DNA of 64,000 nucleotides, taken from Phycisphaerales bacterium. Its GTDB lineage: Bacteria; Planctomycetota; Phycisphaerae; Phycisphaerales; UBA1924. A model generated the notes under the pieces. The model was given only the letters and a program-made list of their open reading frames with translations, did not search any database and was not told the DNA's origin. The stretch is taken from contig JAJDDN010000002.1 in NCBI GenBank assembly GCA_029260295.1, positions 310,001 to 374,000 of the forward strand, in the 5' to 3' direction. The translations under genes were made by a program, and so were the position numbers. Of this stretch, positions 34,395 through 42,221 are shown piece by piece (position 1 is the stretch's first letter; each line of letters starts with the position of its first letter).

Positions 34395-35315
34395 TCAGTG
34401 ATCCCAACCCAGTTCGCTGAGCGGATGACGCTTTCCGTGCGGATCAATCATGATCGCGCCGGGGGTTTCGCCATCATCGCACGCCCGGCACTCCCCGACT
34501 GGCCCATGCATCGGCGGATCCATCGATGGGATCTGGGTCTTTGGGTCAATGCACATGAGGAGTTCGTAGTCTTCGCCGTCACTGCACGCCTCTCGCCAAT
34601 CTTTGCATCGGTGATCAAGGGGGAGTTTGGCCGCGTCGATCTCAATGATGAGGCCCGATGCTTTTGCGATGCGGTCGCTATCGCGTCCGAGCCCGTCTGA
34701 AAGATCCATCATCGCGTGAACCCCGCGTTCTCCATGGTTGGCCGATGCCCACTGCCCGGCGTCGAGTCTTGGTTCAAAGAGCAGATGCCAGCCAGACTCA
34801 AAGCTCCCCCCCACTTGCCCCGTGAGATACAGATGATCGCCGGACCGAGCTCCACTGCGGAGTACGGGGGATGCATCATCTTGCATGGTGCCACCGATGG
34901 TGACCGTCAGGGTGAGCGGGTGATCTGGCGAGCCGTGTGATGCAATATCGCCACCAACCAATGGACAGCCCCAGTGCTTGGCCCATTTGCTCATGGCATC
35001 GAAGAGTTCGTCGGCGTGTTTGTAGTCTTTGGGGAGCACGCCGGTCGCCAGCGCCCAGCTCGGTACCCCGCCCATCGCGGCAATGTCGGAGACCGACCGC
35101 GCGACGGATTTGCGGGCGATGAGATCGATGTCCGTATCAGATTCGAAATGCCGACCCTCCACGAGTTGATCGACGGTCAAGAGCGAAATATCCCCTGAAG
35201 CGGATCGGATCACTGCACAGTCATCGCCCGGACCGACAATGATCTCCTGCCCGCCACCAAGTGCGAGCCCAATGGAGCGGGCGTAGATGTGGTCATGGAG
35301 CTGTGATTCGTTCAT
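34395..35315 (-). CDS. thiL: Thiamine-monophosphate kinase ThiL
   Basis: Phosphorylates thiamine monophosphate to the cofactor thiamine diphosphate. The 306 residues contain VGPGDDCAVI near residue 28, LTVDQLVEGRHFESDTD, KSVARSVSDIAAMGGVPSWALATGVL, GGDIASHGS, GDHLYLTGQVGG and MMDLSDGLGRDSDRIA, all diagnostic of ThiL. It stands alone, not in a thiamine operon. It converges with rnr. Confidence 0.95.
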   Translation of the reverse strand: MNESQLHDHIYARSIGLALGGGQEIIVGPGDDCAVIRSASGDISLLTVDQLVEGRHFESDTDIDLIARKSVARSVSDIAAMGGVPSWALATGVLPKDYKHADELFDAMSKWAKHWGCPLVGGDIASHGSPDHPLTLTVTIGGTMQDDASPVLRSGARSGDHLYLTGQVGGSFESGWHLLFEPRLDAGQWASANHGERGVHAMMDLSDGLGRDSDRIAKASGLIIEIDAAKLPLDHRCKDWREACSDGEDYELLMCIDPKTQIPSMDPPMHGPVGECRACDDGETPGAIMIDPHGKRHPLSELGWDH

Positions 35316-35348
35316 CAGTTTATTGTATGACCTCGCGGGTGGCGGGGA

Positions 35349-36170
35349 TCAGAGACCATCAATACCGAAAAGAGTCCCGGCCGGGAATCGAAGACCAAAG
35401 TGCTCCTCAAGAATCGCGAGCAGTTGATCGGTTGATTCGATTTCGATCTTCTCAAGCGTATCGGCTTGCTTGCGGTGTGTGTAGATCCGATTGGAGATGG
35501 AATGACGCGTGCCGTCTTTGTTGGCGATCGCGGCCATGATATTCTGCCTGAAGTTCGATTCAGGACTCGTGCTCGTCCACCAGTTCCCGACCCTGCGGTC
35601 GATCATCGGCATGGACTCTCCCGAAAACTCACACACATCGTCCCACTTGTCTCCCATCTGCAACTGGTGGAACCATCGGCCGCTGGACGGGTCATGATCG
35701 AAGCGGCGTGTGTCGTGGGGAGTCGATTGGGGATCTTTGGTGTCGAGACGGATAGGCGCGGTTGGCGTGCGTCCACCGACCCCAACATCGACCGCGTAGG
35801 GGATGCCCTCAAGTAGCACACGCGAGAAGAGGTGGGTCCGCGCGGGGATGGTGTCTCGCGGGATAGACGACCGGACACGAGCAGACAATGACTCGACCTC
35901 AAACCCGAGCGATTTGAGAACCTCGATCATCAAGCCGTTCTGCTCGAAGCAGTATCCCCCACGATGATCGGTAATGAGCTTGCGTTGTATGCTGTTGATA
36001 TCGAGATCTGGGGTTTGATTCAACAGTACATCAAAGTTCTCGAAGGGGATCGCACACGCGTGGCAGAGCTGCAACCGGCGGAGAGTTTCCAGAGTTGGCG
36101 GCGCAGAATCAGGCCCGTCATAGCCGATACGCGCAAGATATGAGGCGATATCAATGGAACCGGTGGACAT
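35349..36170 (-). CDS. Arylamine N-acetyltransferase
   Basis: Acetyl-CoA-dependent N-acetyltransferase of the NAT family. Start at MSTGSIDIASYLARIGY (36170) gives 273 residues. The catalytic triad can be read: Cys in HRGGYCFEQN, His in TRTHLF-type RTHLFSRVLL and Asp in YAVDVGVGG. IPFENFDVLL near the N-terminus is typical. The physiological substrate is unknown. It lies 63 bp downstream of the DUF2892-type gene on the same strand. Confidence 0.92.
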   Translation of the reverse strand: MSTGSIDIASYLARIGYDGPDSAPPTLETLRRLQLCHACAIPFENFDVLLNQTPDLDINSIQRKLITDHRGGYCFEQNGLMIEVLKSLGFEVESLSARVRSSIPRDTIPARTHLFSRVLLEGIPYAVDVGVGGRTPTAPIRLDTKDPQSTPHDTRRFDHDPSSGRWFHQLQMGDKWDDVCEFSGESMPMIDRRVGNWWTSTSPESNFRQNIMAAIANKDGTRHSISNRIYTHRKQADTLEKIEIESTDQLLAILEEHFGLRFPAGTLFGIDGL

Positions 36171-36233
36171 GTTTGTAGAACCCAGTCGATTGGAATGCAA
36201 AACGCTCGCAATCGCATGTTGCCAATATGTTTA

Positions 36234-36479
36234 TTACTCTTTGCTACAGCCGCAGGTGTCGCCGCAGCATTCTTTTTTGCAGGTGCTGAGCCCGCAGATC
36301 TTGTAGGCCGGGCAAAAACCGACAATCCCGGTCACGACAAAGATCACCCCCACGGCGGCGACCACGATCCCGAGGATCTCGGCACCCATCACCCCGAGCC
36401 ACATGTAAGAAGAAATAAGAGCGACGATTCCGAGCACCACGCGCAGGGCGCGATCGGCGCCACTTTCATTCGATTTCAT
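36234..36479 (-). CDS. DUF2892-type small membrane protein with Cys-rich tail
   Basis: Start at MKSNESGADRALRVVLG (36479, AGGA 8 bp upstream) gives 81 residues; the ORF-track start is too early. Two hydrophobic spans (RVVLGIVALISSYMWLG and ILGIVVAAVGVIFVVTGIVGFCPAYKICGL) match the YgaP/DUF2892 membrane domain. The end is unusually Cys-rich, STCKKECCGDTCGC, suggesting metal or persulfide chemistry. DUF2892 domains are often linked to rhodanese or thiol proteins; no rhodanese gene is near. Confidence 0.75.
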   Translation of the reverse strand: MKSNESGADRALRVVLGIVALISSYMWLGVMGAEILGIVVAAVGVIFVVTGIVGFCPAYKICGLSTCKKECCGDTCGCSKE

Positions 36480-36525
36480 AGCTGAATCCTTTCGTAGTCC
36501 ATTGCTGCAAGTGCATTCTACCGTA

Positions 36526-37443
36526 TCACACGCCAGTGTGCGAACCAGCATCTTCGAGGACGCGGTTGGCATAATCATTCATGGCGTCCCGCAGCTGATC
36601 GAAGCTGTCGAGCACATACACGATATCCTGGAAATGGTCGATCTCAAACGGGGTGTTGATGACGCGTTCCATATCAAACGCTCGGCGTTCGATCTGCCCG
36701 TTGTTGCGTCCGCCTTTGCCTTGGGGAGCACCGAGGGCGTATTGGGACTCGGCGTGAGAGGAGATGGTTCCTGAGCCATAGACCTTGAGTTTATTGTCTT
36801 CTGAGATCAATCCAAACTCAACGGTGAACCAGAAAAGCCGAGCCAGGGCTTCTTCGTGCTCTGGACCGGCCAGGAGCGCGGCTTTTCCGTAAGTCTGGAG
36901 GAAGTCAGCAAACACCGGATCAGCGTGCAGCGGGACATGGCCGAAGACATCGTGAAAGATGTCGGGTTCGGGAAGATAGTCGATTTTGTCCATCGGGCGG
37001 ATGACGACTGTTGACGGAAACTCGCGCCGGCTCAAGCAACTGAAGAATGCCTTGGGCGGGAGGTATCCCGGGACCGGACGCGACTGCCAGCCGGTGAGTT
37101 CTTTGAGGTACTCATTAATCCCCTTGATCTTGCGTCCCGACTCGTACGGATCATCCACCTCACCAAAGAGCAACGGGACACGGTCCGGTGTCAGACGGAT
37201 TGCACGCAGTCCATTGAGGTAGGTATTGGAGGCCTGCTGCTCAAGAACATCCCACCGCATCTCCCAGAGGGTCTTCCAGACATCGTGGTTGTCCTGCGTG
37301 TAGCGGTCGTAGTGCTGGGTGACATAAAACCCCTCGGTGTCGATTTGCTCAGGTGGGAGCCCGGCTGAATCGTCGGCGGCTTTCTGGGCCCGATCGAAAT
37401 CTTCGCCATCGATAATGTTGTTGTAGGAAATATCTGCTCGCAT
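36526..37443 (-). CDS. phhA: Phenylalanine 4-monooxygenase (aromatic amino acid hydroxylase)
   Basis: Non-haem iron, pterin-dependent enzyme converting Phe to Tyr. The 305 residues match bacterial monomeric forms. The iron ligands are visible: two His in EPDIFHDVFGHVPL and Glu in FWFTVEFGL. LTGWQSRPVPGYLPPKAFFSCLSRREFPSTVVIR is the substrate/pterin region. ISSHAESQYAL is also conserved. A pterin-carbinolamine dehydratase gene, its usual partner, is not in the window. The upstream 50 bp contains two runs of six C on the top strand. Confidence 0.94.
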   Translation of the reverse strand: MRADISYNNIIDGEDFDRAQKAADDSAGLPPEQIDTEGFYVTQHYDRYTQDNHDVWKTLWEMRWDVLEQQASNTYLNGLRAIRLTPDRVPLLFGEVDDPYESGRKIKGINEYLKELTGWQSRPVPGYLPPKAFFSCLSRREFPSTVVIRPMDKIDYLPEPDIFHDVFGHVPLHADPVFADFLQTYGKAALLAGPEHEEALARLFWFTVEFGLISEDNKLKVYGSGTISSHAESQYALGAPQGKGGRNNGQIERRAFDMERVINTPFEIDHFQDIVYVLDSFDQLRDAMNDYANRVLEDAGSHTGV

Positions 37444-37594
37444 AGCCGGCTCCTTGGGTTATCGACAGCCCCCCACTACACCCCCCGGCTTCCCTGTCTT
37501 ACCTATTTTACGATCGTTTGGTCCCAAGAACACGCCTGCGAGAAGAATCTATGTGGGATTCCTGATTCCTGCGACAATCTGGGTGCCCAAAGGC

Positions 37595-37623
37595 GTGACC
37601 AAACGCCCTCGATGGGGTATACT
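37595..37623 (+). promoter_or_regulatory. Promoter of tRNA-Ile
   Basis: GTGACC (-35), a 17-bp spacer and TATACT (-10). The -10 ends 10 bp before the tRNA, as expected for a sigma-70 promoter of a stable RNA. Confidence 0.65.
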
Positions 37624-37633
37624 CGTGACCCGA

Positions 37634-37707
37634 GGGCCTGTAGCTCAGTTGGCTAGAGCGCACCGCTGATAACGGTGAGGTCGACAGTTCGAGTCTGTCC
37701 AGGCCCA
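37634..37707 (+). tRNA. tRNA-Ile (anticodon GAT)
   Basis: Acceptor GGGCCTG/CAGGCCC, D arm GCTC-AGTTGGCTA-GAGC, anticodon stem CACCG/CGGTG with loop CTGATAA (GAT), T arm GACAG-TTCGAGT-CTGTC, discriminator A and no encoded CCA. It stands alone with its own promoter and terminator, not in an rRNA spacer. Confidence 0.97.
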
Positions 37708-37741
37708 TTTTCATCCTCTGGAAACATGATGAGCCAAGCTT

Positions 37742-37778
37742 CAAGGATCAGCATTTATGCTGATCCTTGTTTCGTTTT
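37742..37778 (+). terminator. Rho-independent terminator of tRNA-Ile
   Basis: CAAGGATCAGC pairs perfectly with GCTGATCCTTG around ATTTAT, followed by TTTCGTTTT. It starts 35 bp after the tRNA. Confidence 0.85.
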
Positions 37779-37818
37779 ATGCCCTCCTATCGGTCAATGC
37801 CGGGGGAAAGAATGCTTG

Positions 37819-38871
37819 TTAAAGCGATTTGATCCTCTTTGCCGCTTCGCTGATCATTGCGTCATTTAGATCCAGATGCGTCACAAACCGGAGCGTCCCC
37901 GCGCTCTCGGCATAGCACTGCACGCCGATCTTGCCGAGTTTCTGCTCCCAATCAAACGCATCCCCGGCATCATTGATCGCACTTTCCGAAAGCTTGGCAT
38001 ACACCAGATTCGTCTCGACCGTCGAGGGATCGAAATCAAACATCGACAACCCGGCGAGCTCATTAGCCATCTTCTTGGCTCTTGTATGATCATCTTGGAG
38101 CCGATCGAGATGGTGATCGATCGCATACATCCCCGCCGCGGCCAAGATCCCCGCCTGCCGCATCCCGCCGCCGAGCATCTTGCGTTTGTGTCGTGCGATC
38201 TCGATGGTTTCGGTATCACCAATAAGCAACGACCCAACCGGGCACCCGAGCCCCTTGCTCAGGCACGCGGAAATCGTGTCGGTATTGGCAGCCAGCGTTT
38301 TGAGATCAATCCCCGTTGCAATTGACGCGTTCCAGATCCGGGCGCCATCGGTATGGACCCGCAACCCGGCTCCCTTTGCCGCGGCGCAGGTCGCCTTGAG
38401 CAGATCCATCGGCCAGACGATTCCGCCGCCACGGTTGTGTGTATTCTCGACTGTAAAGAGCTTCGGCTTTGCAAAGTGAACATCCGATGGACGGATCGTG
38501 TTCTTGAGCGATTGGGCTGTCATGAGCCCTCGCTTTGGTGCATCGGCATCATCAACAAACTTGATGCTGCACCCCGCGACCGCGGCGTACCCGCCGGCCT
38601 CATAGTAAAATATATGACTCTCGCGGTGTGTCAGGATCTCGTCGCCCGGTGATGTCTGCGACAAGATCGCCAGCAGATTCGCCATCGTCCCCGATGGCAC
38701 AAACAACGCCGCCGCTTTGCCGAACATCCCCGCGACCCGCTCTTCGATCGCGATCACCGTGGGATCCGCCCGCATGACATCATCGCCCACCTCGGCACTG
38801 GCCATCGCTTGGCGCATCGCTTGGGTTGGACGGGTGACAGTATCTGATCGCAGGTCGATGGGTTGGTTCAC
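37819..38871 (-). CDS. ltaE: Low-specificity L-threonine aldolase
   Basis: PLP enzyme cleaving threonine or allo-threonine to glycine and acetaldehyde. The 350 residues start IDLRSDTVTRPTQAMRQAMASAEVGDDV, the family hallmark, followed by FVPSGTMANLLAI. The PLP region is HTDGARIWNASIATG, and the Lys that binds PLP is in SACLSKGLGCPVGSLL. Conserved KRKMLGGGMRQAGILAAAG follows. It is divergent from the SYLF gene. Confidence 0.94.
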   Translation of the reverse strand: MNQPIDLRSDTVTRPTQAMRQAMASAEVGDDVMRADPTVIAIEERVAGMFGKAAALFVPSGTMANLLAILSQTSPGDEILTHRESHIFYYEAGGYAAVAGCSIKFVDDADAPKRGLMTAQSLKNTIRPSDVHFAKPKLFTVENTHNRGGGIVWPMDLLKATCAAAKGAGLRVHTDGARIWNASIATGIDLKTLAANTDTISACLSKGLGCPVGSLLIGDTETIEIARHKRKMLGGGMRQAGILAAAGMYAIDHHLDRLQDDHTRAKKMANELAGLSMFDFDPSTVETNLVYAKLSESAINDAGDAFDWEQKLGKIGVQCYAESAGTLRFVTHLDLNDAMISEAAKRIKSL

Positions 38872-38910
38872 AGCATTATCCTCGCCTTTAGGCCATATCG
38901 GCGCGAGATC

Positions 38911-38938
38911 ATACGCGAGAGACGATCCTCTCGCATAT
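38911..38938. promoter_or_regulatory. Inverted repeat between ltaE and the SYLF gene
   Basis: ATACGCGAGAG and CTCTCGCATAT form arms matching at 10 of 11 positions around a 6-nt centre, in the 131-bp divergent promoter region. A dimeric repressor site is plausible. No T-run is present. Confidence 0.45.
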
Positions 38939-39002
38939 CTGGTAGTATGAACTAGAATACGATCCTACTTAGTCTCATCGACACGCACCCGAAGGGATAC
39001 CC

Positions 39003-39566
39003 ATGGCACACATCAACACACTCAGAACCACCACATTATTAATCGCTGGTTTCGCCCTGCTTTTTGCAAGCGGGTGTTCAACTTCGCCCGCCCCAAGAGA
39101 TACCCAATCGTTCATCAGTGAATCCGACGCGGCGATGGCGTGGTTCCACAGCAATGTCTGGGGGCTCGATGAGCAGATTGAAGCGGCCGAAGCGTACATC
39201 ATCTTCCCGAAGGTGGGCCAGTTCGGGATTATCTTCGGCGGCGGGAAGTTCGGACGCGGGATGCTCAACAACTCCGACGGCTCGCAGATCGGATGGGCCG
39301 CGGTCAACACGGGGTCCATCGGGCTCCAGGCCGGGGTTCAGGGATTTAAGATGCTGATCGTGATCGAGGACCAATACACCCTCAACAAGTTCATGGAAAA
39401 CCAGATGGAAGGATCAACCAACGCGGTCGCCGTCGCAGGAGATGAAGGCGGCAGCGCACTGGCACTATTCGACGACGGGATAGCAATCTATCAGGGAGCC
39501 AACACCGGCTTAATGGCCGGCGTCAACATCGGGCTGGATTACATCCGCTACAAGCCGCTCGACTAA
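39003..39566 (+). CDS. SYLF-domain (YSC84-like) lipoprotein
   Basis: Exported lipoprotein of 187 residues. Signal peptide LRTTTLLIAGFALLFA with lipobox ASGC. The SYLF domain is indicated by EAYIIFPKVGQFGIIFGGGKFGRGML, IGWAAVNTGSIGLQAGVQGFKMLIVIED and GLMAGVNIGLDYIRYKPLD. In other systems this domain binds lipids; bacterial roles are unclear. RBS AAGGGA precedes the ATG. Its stop overlaps the stop of the convergent DUF502 gene (the four bases CTAA serve both strands). Confidence 0.88.
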   Translation: MAHINTLRTTTLLIAGFALLFASGCSTSPAPRDTQSFISESDAAMAWFHSNVWGLDEQIEAAEAYIIFPKVGQFGIIFGGGKFGRGMLNNSDGSQIGWAAVNTGSIGLQAGVQGFKMLIVIEDQYTLNKFMENQMEGSTNAVAVAGDEGGSALALFDDGIAIYQGANTGLMAGVNIGLDYIRYKPLD

Positions 39567-40399
39567 GTCTCAGGCGAATCGGCCGGCGGCTGATCAGACT
39601 TAGATTCCAGTGTCTTAACATGATCCGGCGCCAATACGCCAGCGGTGACCACAAACCGCAGGGCTTCTTCGATGGTCATGTTCATCTCGATCGCTTGTTC
39701 TTTGCGGACATTGATCGTGAATCCAGTAAACGGGGTTGGCGAGGTCGGGATGAATACCGAGACCACGGTCCCGCCTGCGAAGTTATCGATCTGTCGCATC
39801 GAGTTTCCTGTGAGGAACCCGACGGTCCAGATGCCCTCGCGTGGGTATTCGACCAGGACGACCTGCGAAAAGGCGAGCTTGCGATCGCCGAGGACCATAT
39901 CGACGACTTGTTTGACATGGGGGTAGATCTGCTTGAACCCCGGGACCTGAGTGATCAGGTGTTCAACCCAGTTGTACACCGTTTTGCCCACGATGTTGCC
40001 CAGCAGCACACCGGCGAGATAGATCAGCATGATCGCGATGACCAGACCCGTCAGGTTCAGGTACCAATGGCTCGCCCAGAACTCGCTCAGGTACTCGGTC
40101 CGGATCTCGCGACGGAGTGAAGCATCCGTAGTCGAATCTGAAACATCACGGCTCGACCGCTCCAGCACCAACTCGTCGTCGGTGACACTGAACCAATCGG
40201 GAAGCTTCTCTTCGCTGAGCACCTGGGGGACGCCCCAGATCACCGCAACCCGGGTCGCGTTGTTGATCGGCTGGGCAACATTATTAAAGATAAACCCGAA
40301 CGCCTGCCAGAGCAGCCAGAGGGTGACAGCGGTGGGCAGGAGGATTGCGAGCCCCTTGCCGAAGAATCGTTTAAAGTCTGATCCGAATGAATCCACCAT
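39563..40399 (-). CDS. DUF502 family membrane protein
   Basis: Predicted inner-membrane protein. Start at MVDSFGSDFKRFFGKGL (40399; AGGAG 10 bp upstream) gives 278 residues. DUF502 features: FGKGLAILLPTAVTLWLLWQAFGFI, LVIAIMLIYLAGVLLGNIVGKTVYNWVEHLITQVPGFKQIYPHVKQV, VVLVEYPREGIWTVGFLTG and VSVFIPTSPTPFTGF. Function is unknown, though the family is widespread. It is divergent from galE with about 160 bp between starts. Confidence 0.9.
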   Translation of the reverse strand: MVDSFGSDFKRFFGKGLAILLPTAVTLWLLWQAFGFIFNNVAQPINNATRVAVIWGVPQVLSEEKLPDWFSVTDDELVLERSSRDVSDSTTDASLRREIRTEYLSEFWASHWYLNLTGLVIAIMLIYLAGVLLGNIVGKTVYNWVEHLITQVPGFKQIYPHVKQVVDMVLGDRKLAFSQVVLVEYPREGIWTVGFLTGNSMRQIDNFAGGTVVSVFIPTSPTPFTGFTINVRKEQAIEMNMTIEEALRFVVTAGVLAPDHVKTLESKSDQPPADSPET

Positions 40400-40559
40400 G
40401 GGATCTGGGCTCCTGTGTTGACCCGAGAGAGAATGCTTGCCCTCCATTGTACCGGTTTTGGGACTCCGAATTTCATTGACACCGTTCTTGGGTCAAGGTT
40501 CCCAACATTCTCTCCCCGGGCTGAATACGATCCCCACGAACGATCATCGGAGGTTCTTT

Positions 40560-41606
40560 ATGCGAATTTTGGTCACCGGCGGAGCCGGGTACATCGGGTC
40601 ACACGCTTGCCAACGCCTTCTGCGAGACGGACACCACATCGTCGCCCTCGACAACCTCTATCGCGGACACCGAGAGCCGATGGATATGCTCAAATCAGCA
40701 CATCCAGAGTCATTTTGCTTCGTCCATTCCGACCTCGGCGATTCAAAGGTTGTCCTAGAAACACTCAACACCCACGACCTCGACACCGTCATGCACTTCG
40801 GGGCACTCGCGTATGTCGGCGAATCTGTCGAAGACCCGTTGTGGTATTACCGCAACAACATCGCCTGCGCCATCGGGCTCCTCGATGCCTGCGACAAAGC
40901 CCACGATGGCAAAGGGATCAGCCGCTTCATCTTCTCCTCCTCCTGCGCCACCTACGGCGACCCGCCCCAGGGCATGATCCCGGTCCCCGAAACGTGTCCC
41001 CAGTCCCCCACCTCTCCCTACGGCTACACGAAGCTCCATATGGAGCATATTTTGAAGGACTACGCCACCAAACGCGATGTCGACAACAACCCACTCGCCC
41101 TGACCATGCTCCGCTACTTCAATGTCGCCGGCAGCGACCGCACCGGAATGCTCGGAGAAGACCACACCCCCGAGACCCACCTGATCCCCGTTGCAATCGA
41201 AGCGGCACTGGGCAAACGGGAATCCCTCTCCATCTTCGGAACAGACTACCCAACAGACGACGGCACCAATGTCCGCGACTATGTCCATGTTGAAGACCTC
41301 ATCGACGCCCATGTACTCGCAATGAACACCACCAAGCCCGGAGAGGTCCAAGCCTTCAATGTCGGGATCGGTAAGGGCTACTCCGTCCGACAGATCCTCG
41401 ATTCGGTCAAGCGGGTCTCGGGCGTTGATTTTCCGGTCCATGATGCCCCCCGAAGGGCCGGAGACGCGATCGCGCTGTACAACAACCCAGAGCGGATCAA
41501 ATCCACACTGGGCTGGGATGCACAGATTACGGATATCGACGAAATCGTCTCGACCGCGTTCAAATGGATGAAAGCCAACCCCAACGGGTACACCAAAGAT
41601 TCCTGA
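40560..41606 (+). CDS. galE: UDP-glucose 4-epimerase
   Basis: Interconverts UDP-glucose and UDP-galactose for surface polysaccharides. Start at ATG 40560, preceded by the strong site GGAGG; this gives 348 residues. The NAD motif is VTGGAGYIGSHACQRLL, the catalytic Ser in FSSSCATYG, Tyr/Lys in YGYTKLHMEHIL and LRYFNVAG; the C-terminal region has DGTNVRDYVHVEDL. A perfect -35-like TTGACA stands at 40476 but without a matching -10. Its TGA abuts the convergent pilin-like gene's stop, making TGATCA. Confidence 0.94.
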   Translation: MRILVTGGAGYIGSHACQRLLRDGHHIVALDNLYRGHREPMDMLKSAHPESFCFVHSDLGDSKVVLETLNTHDLDTVMHFGALAYVGESVEDPLWYYRNNIACAIGLLDACDKAHDGKGISRFIFSSSCATYGDPPQGMIPVPETCPQSPTSPYGYTKLHMEHILKDYATKRDVDNNPLALTMLRYFNVAGSDRTGMLGEDHTPETHLIPVAIEAALGKRESLSIFGTDYPTDDGTNVRDYVHVEDLIDAHVLAMNTTKPGEVQAFNVGIGKGYSVRQILDSVKRVSGVDFPVHDAPRRAGDAIALYNNPERIKSTLGWDAQITDIDEIVSTAFKWMKANPNGYTKDS

Positions 41607-42221
41607 TCAATCGAACTGCCGCGGCGATGCGCTGGCCACAAGCCGAATCGTAGGTACTTCCAAAGTAGAGCCGATCGCGACATCCTGGATGTCATCGGGC
41701 TGGATGATCAAATCGATGGTCACACGCTTGAGCTGAGGCCCGACATCGTATTCCATATCGAACTGCACCTTATTGAGCCCAACGAGCAGCGGAGCCTCGG
41801 AAGATGAATCGAACACATCGTTGGTGAATGTACTCACGACATACCAGAGCTCAAAATTCCCGGCAGTAGCCCCGTCACGCCGCTCCAGCCTGGTCACGCG
41901 ATGCACACCCGAGATCGGGTCTCTAAACGAAATAAACTCCATCCAGGTCGATTCGATATTCGGCGTGGTGATCGCATTGGCCGGGTACGGCCCGAAACTC
42001 TCGCCTGTCCGAACCATCGTTGTTACACGCTGCATCACGATCCGCGCCACCACATTGGTCGAGGCGCCCTCGGTCGTAATTTTGTAGGATTTGAACGATG
42101 CATCAAGCGCCGCCATCGTGGCCGTCAAGAGTGTTGATGTGATCACCAGCGAAATCATCACCTCAATGAGGCTAAAGCCGCCCCTAGATTGCGCGCGTCC
42201 TCTGCGATGATTGCATCTCAT
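41607..42221 (-). CDS. Prepilin-like protein, PulJ/PilW type
   Basis: Minor pseudopilin of 204 residues. The class III signal RGGFSLIEVMISLVITSTLLTATMAAL shows the prepilin peptidase site (G before FSLIE) and the hydrophobic helix with Glu at +5. The globular part is typical of PilW/PulJ-like proteins (VVARIVMQRVTTMVRTG, then a beta-rich domain). It overlaps the stop of the large PilX-like gene by 4 bp (ATGA). Last gene of the pilus operon. Confidence 0.85.
   Translation of the reverse strand: MRCNHRRGRAQSRGGFSLIEVMISLVITSTLLTATMAALDASFKSYKITTEGASTNVVARIVMQRVTTMVRTGESFGPYPANAITTPNIESTWMEFISFRDPISGVHRVTRLERRDGATAGNFELWYVVSTFTNDVFDSSSEAPLLVGLNKVQFDMEYDVGPQLKRVTIDLIIQPDDIQDVAIGSTLEVPTIRLVASASPRQFD

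Noticed and set aside
40476-40481. Perfect TTGACA upstream of galE
   Set aside because: No -10 hexamer at 16-18 bp; kept only as a remark.
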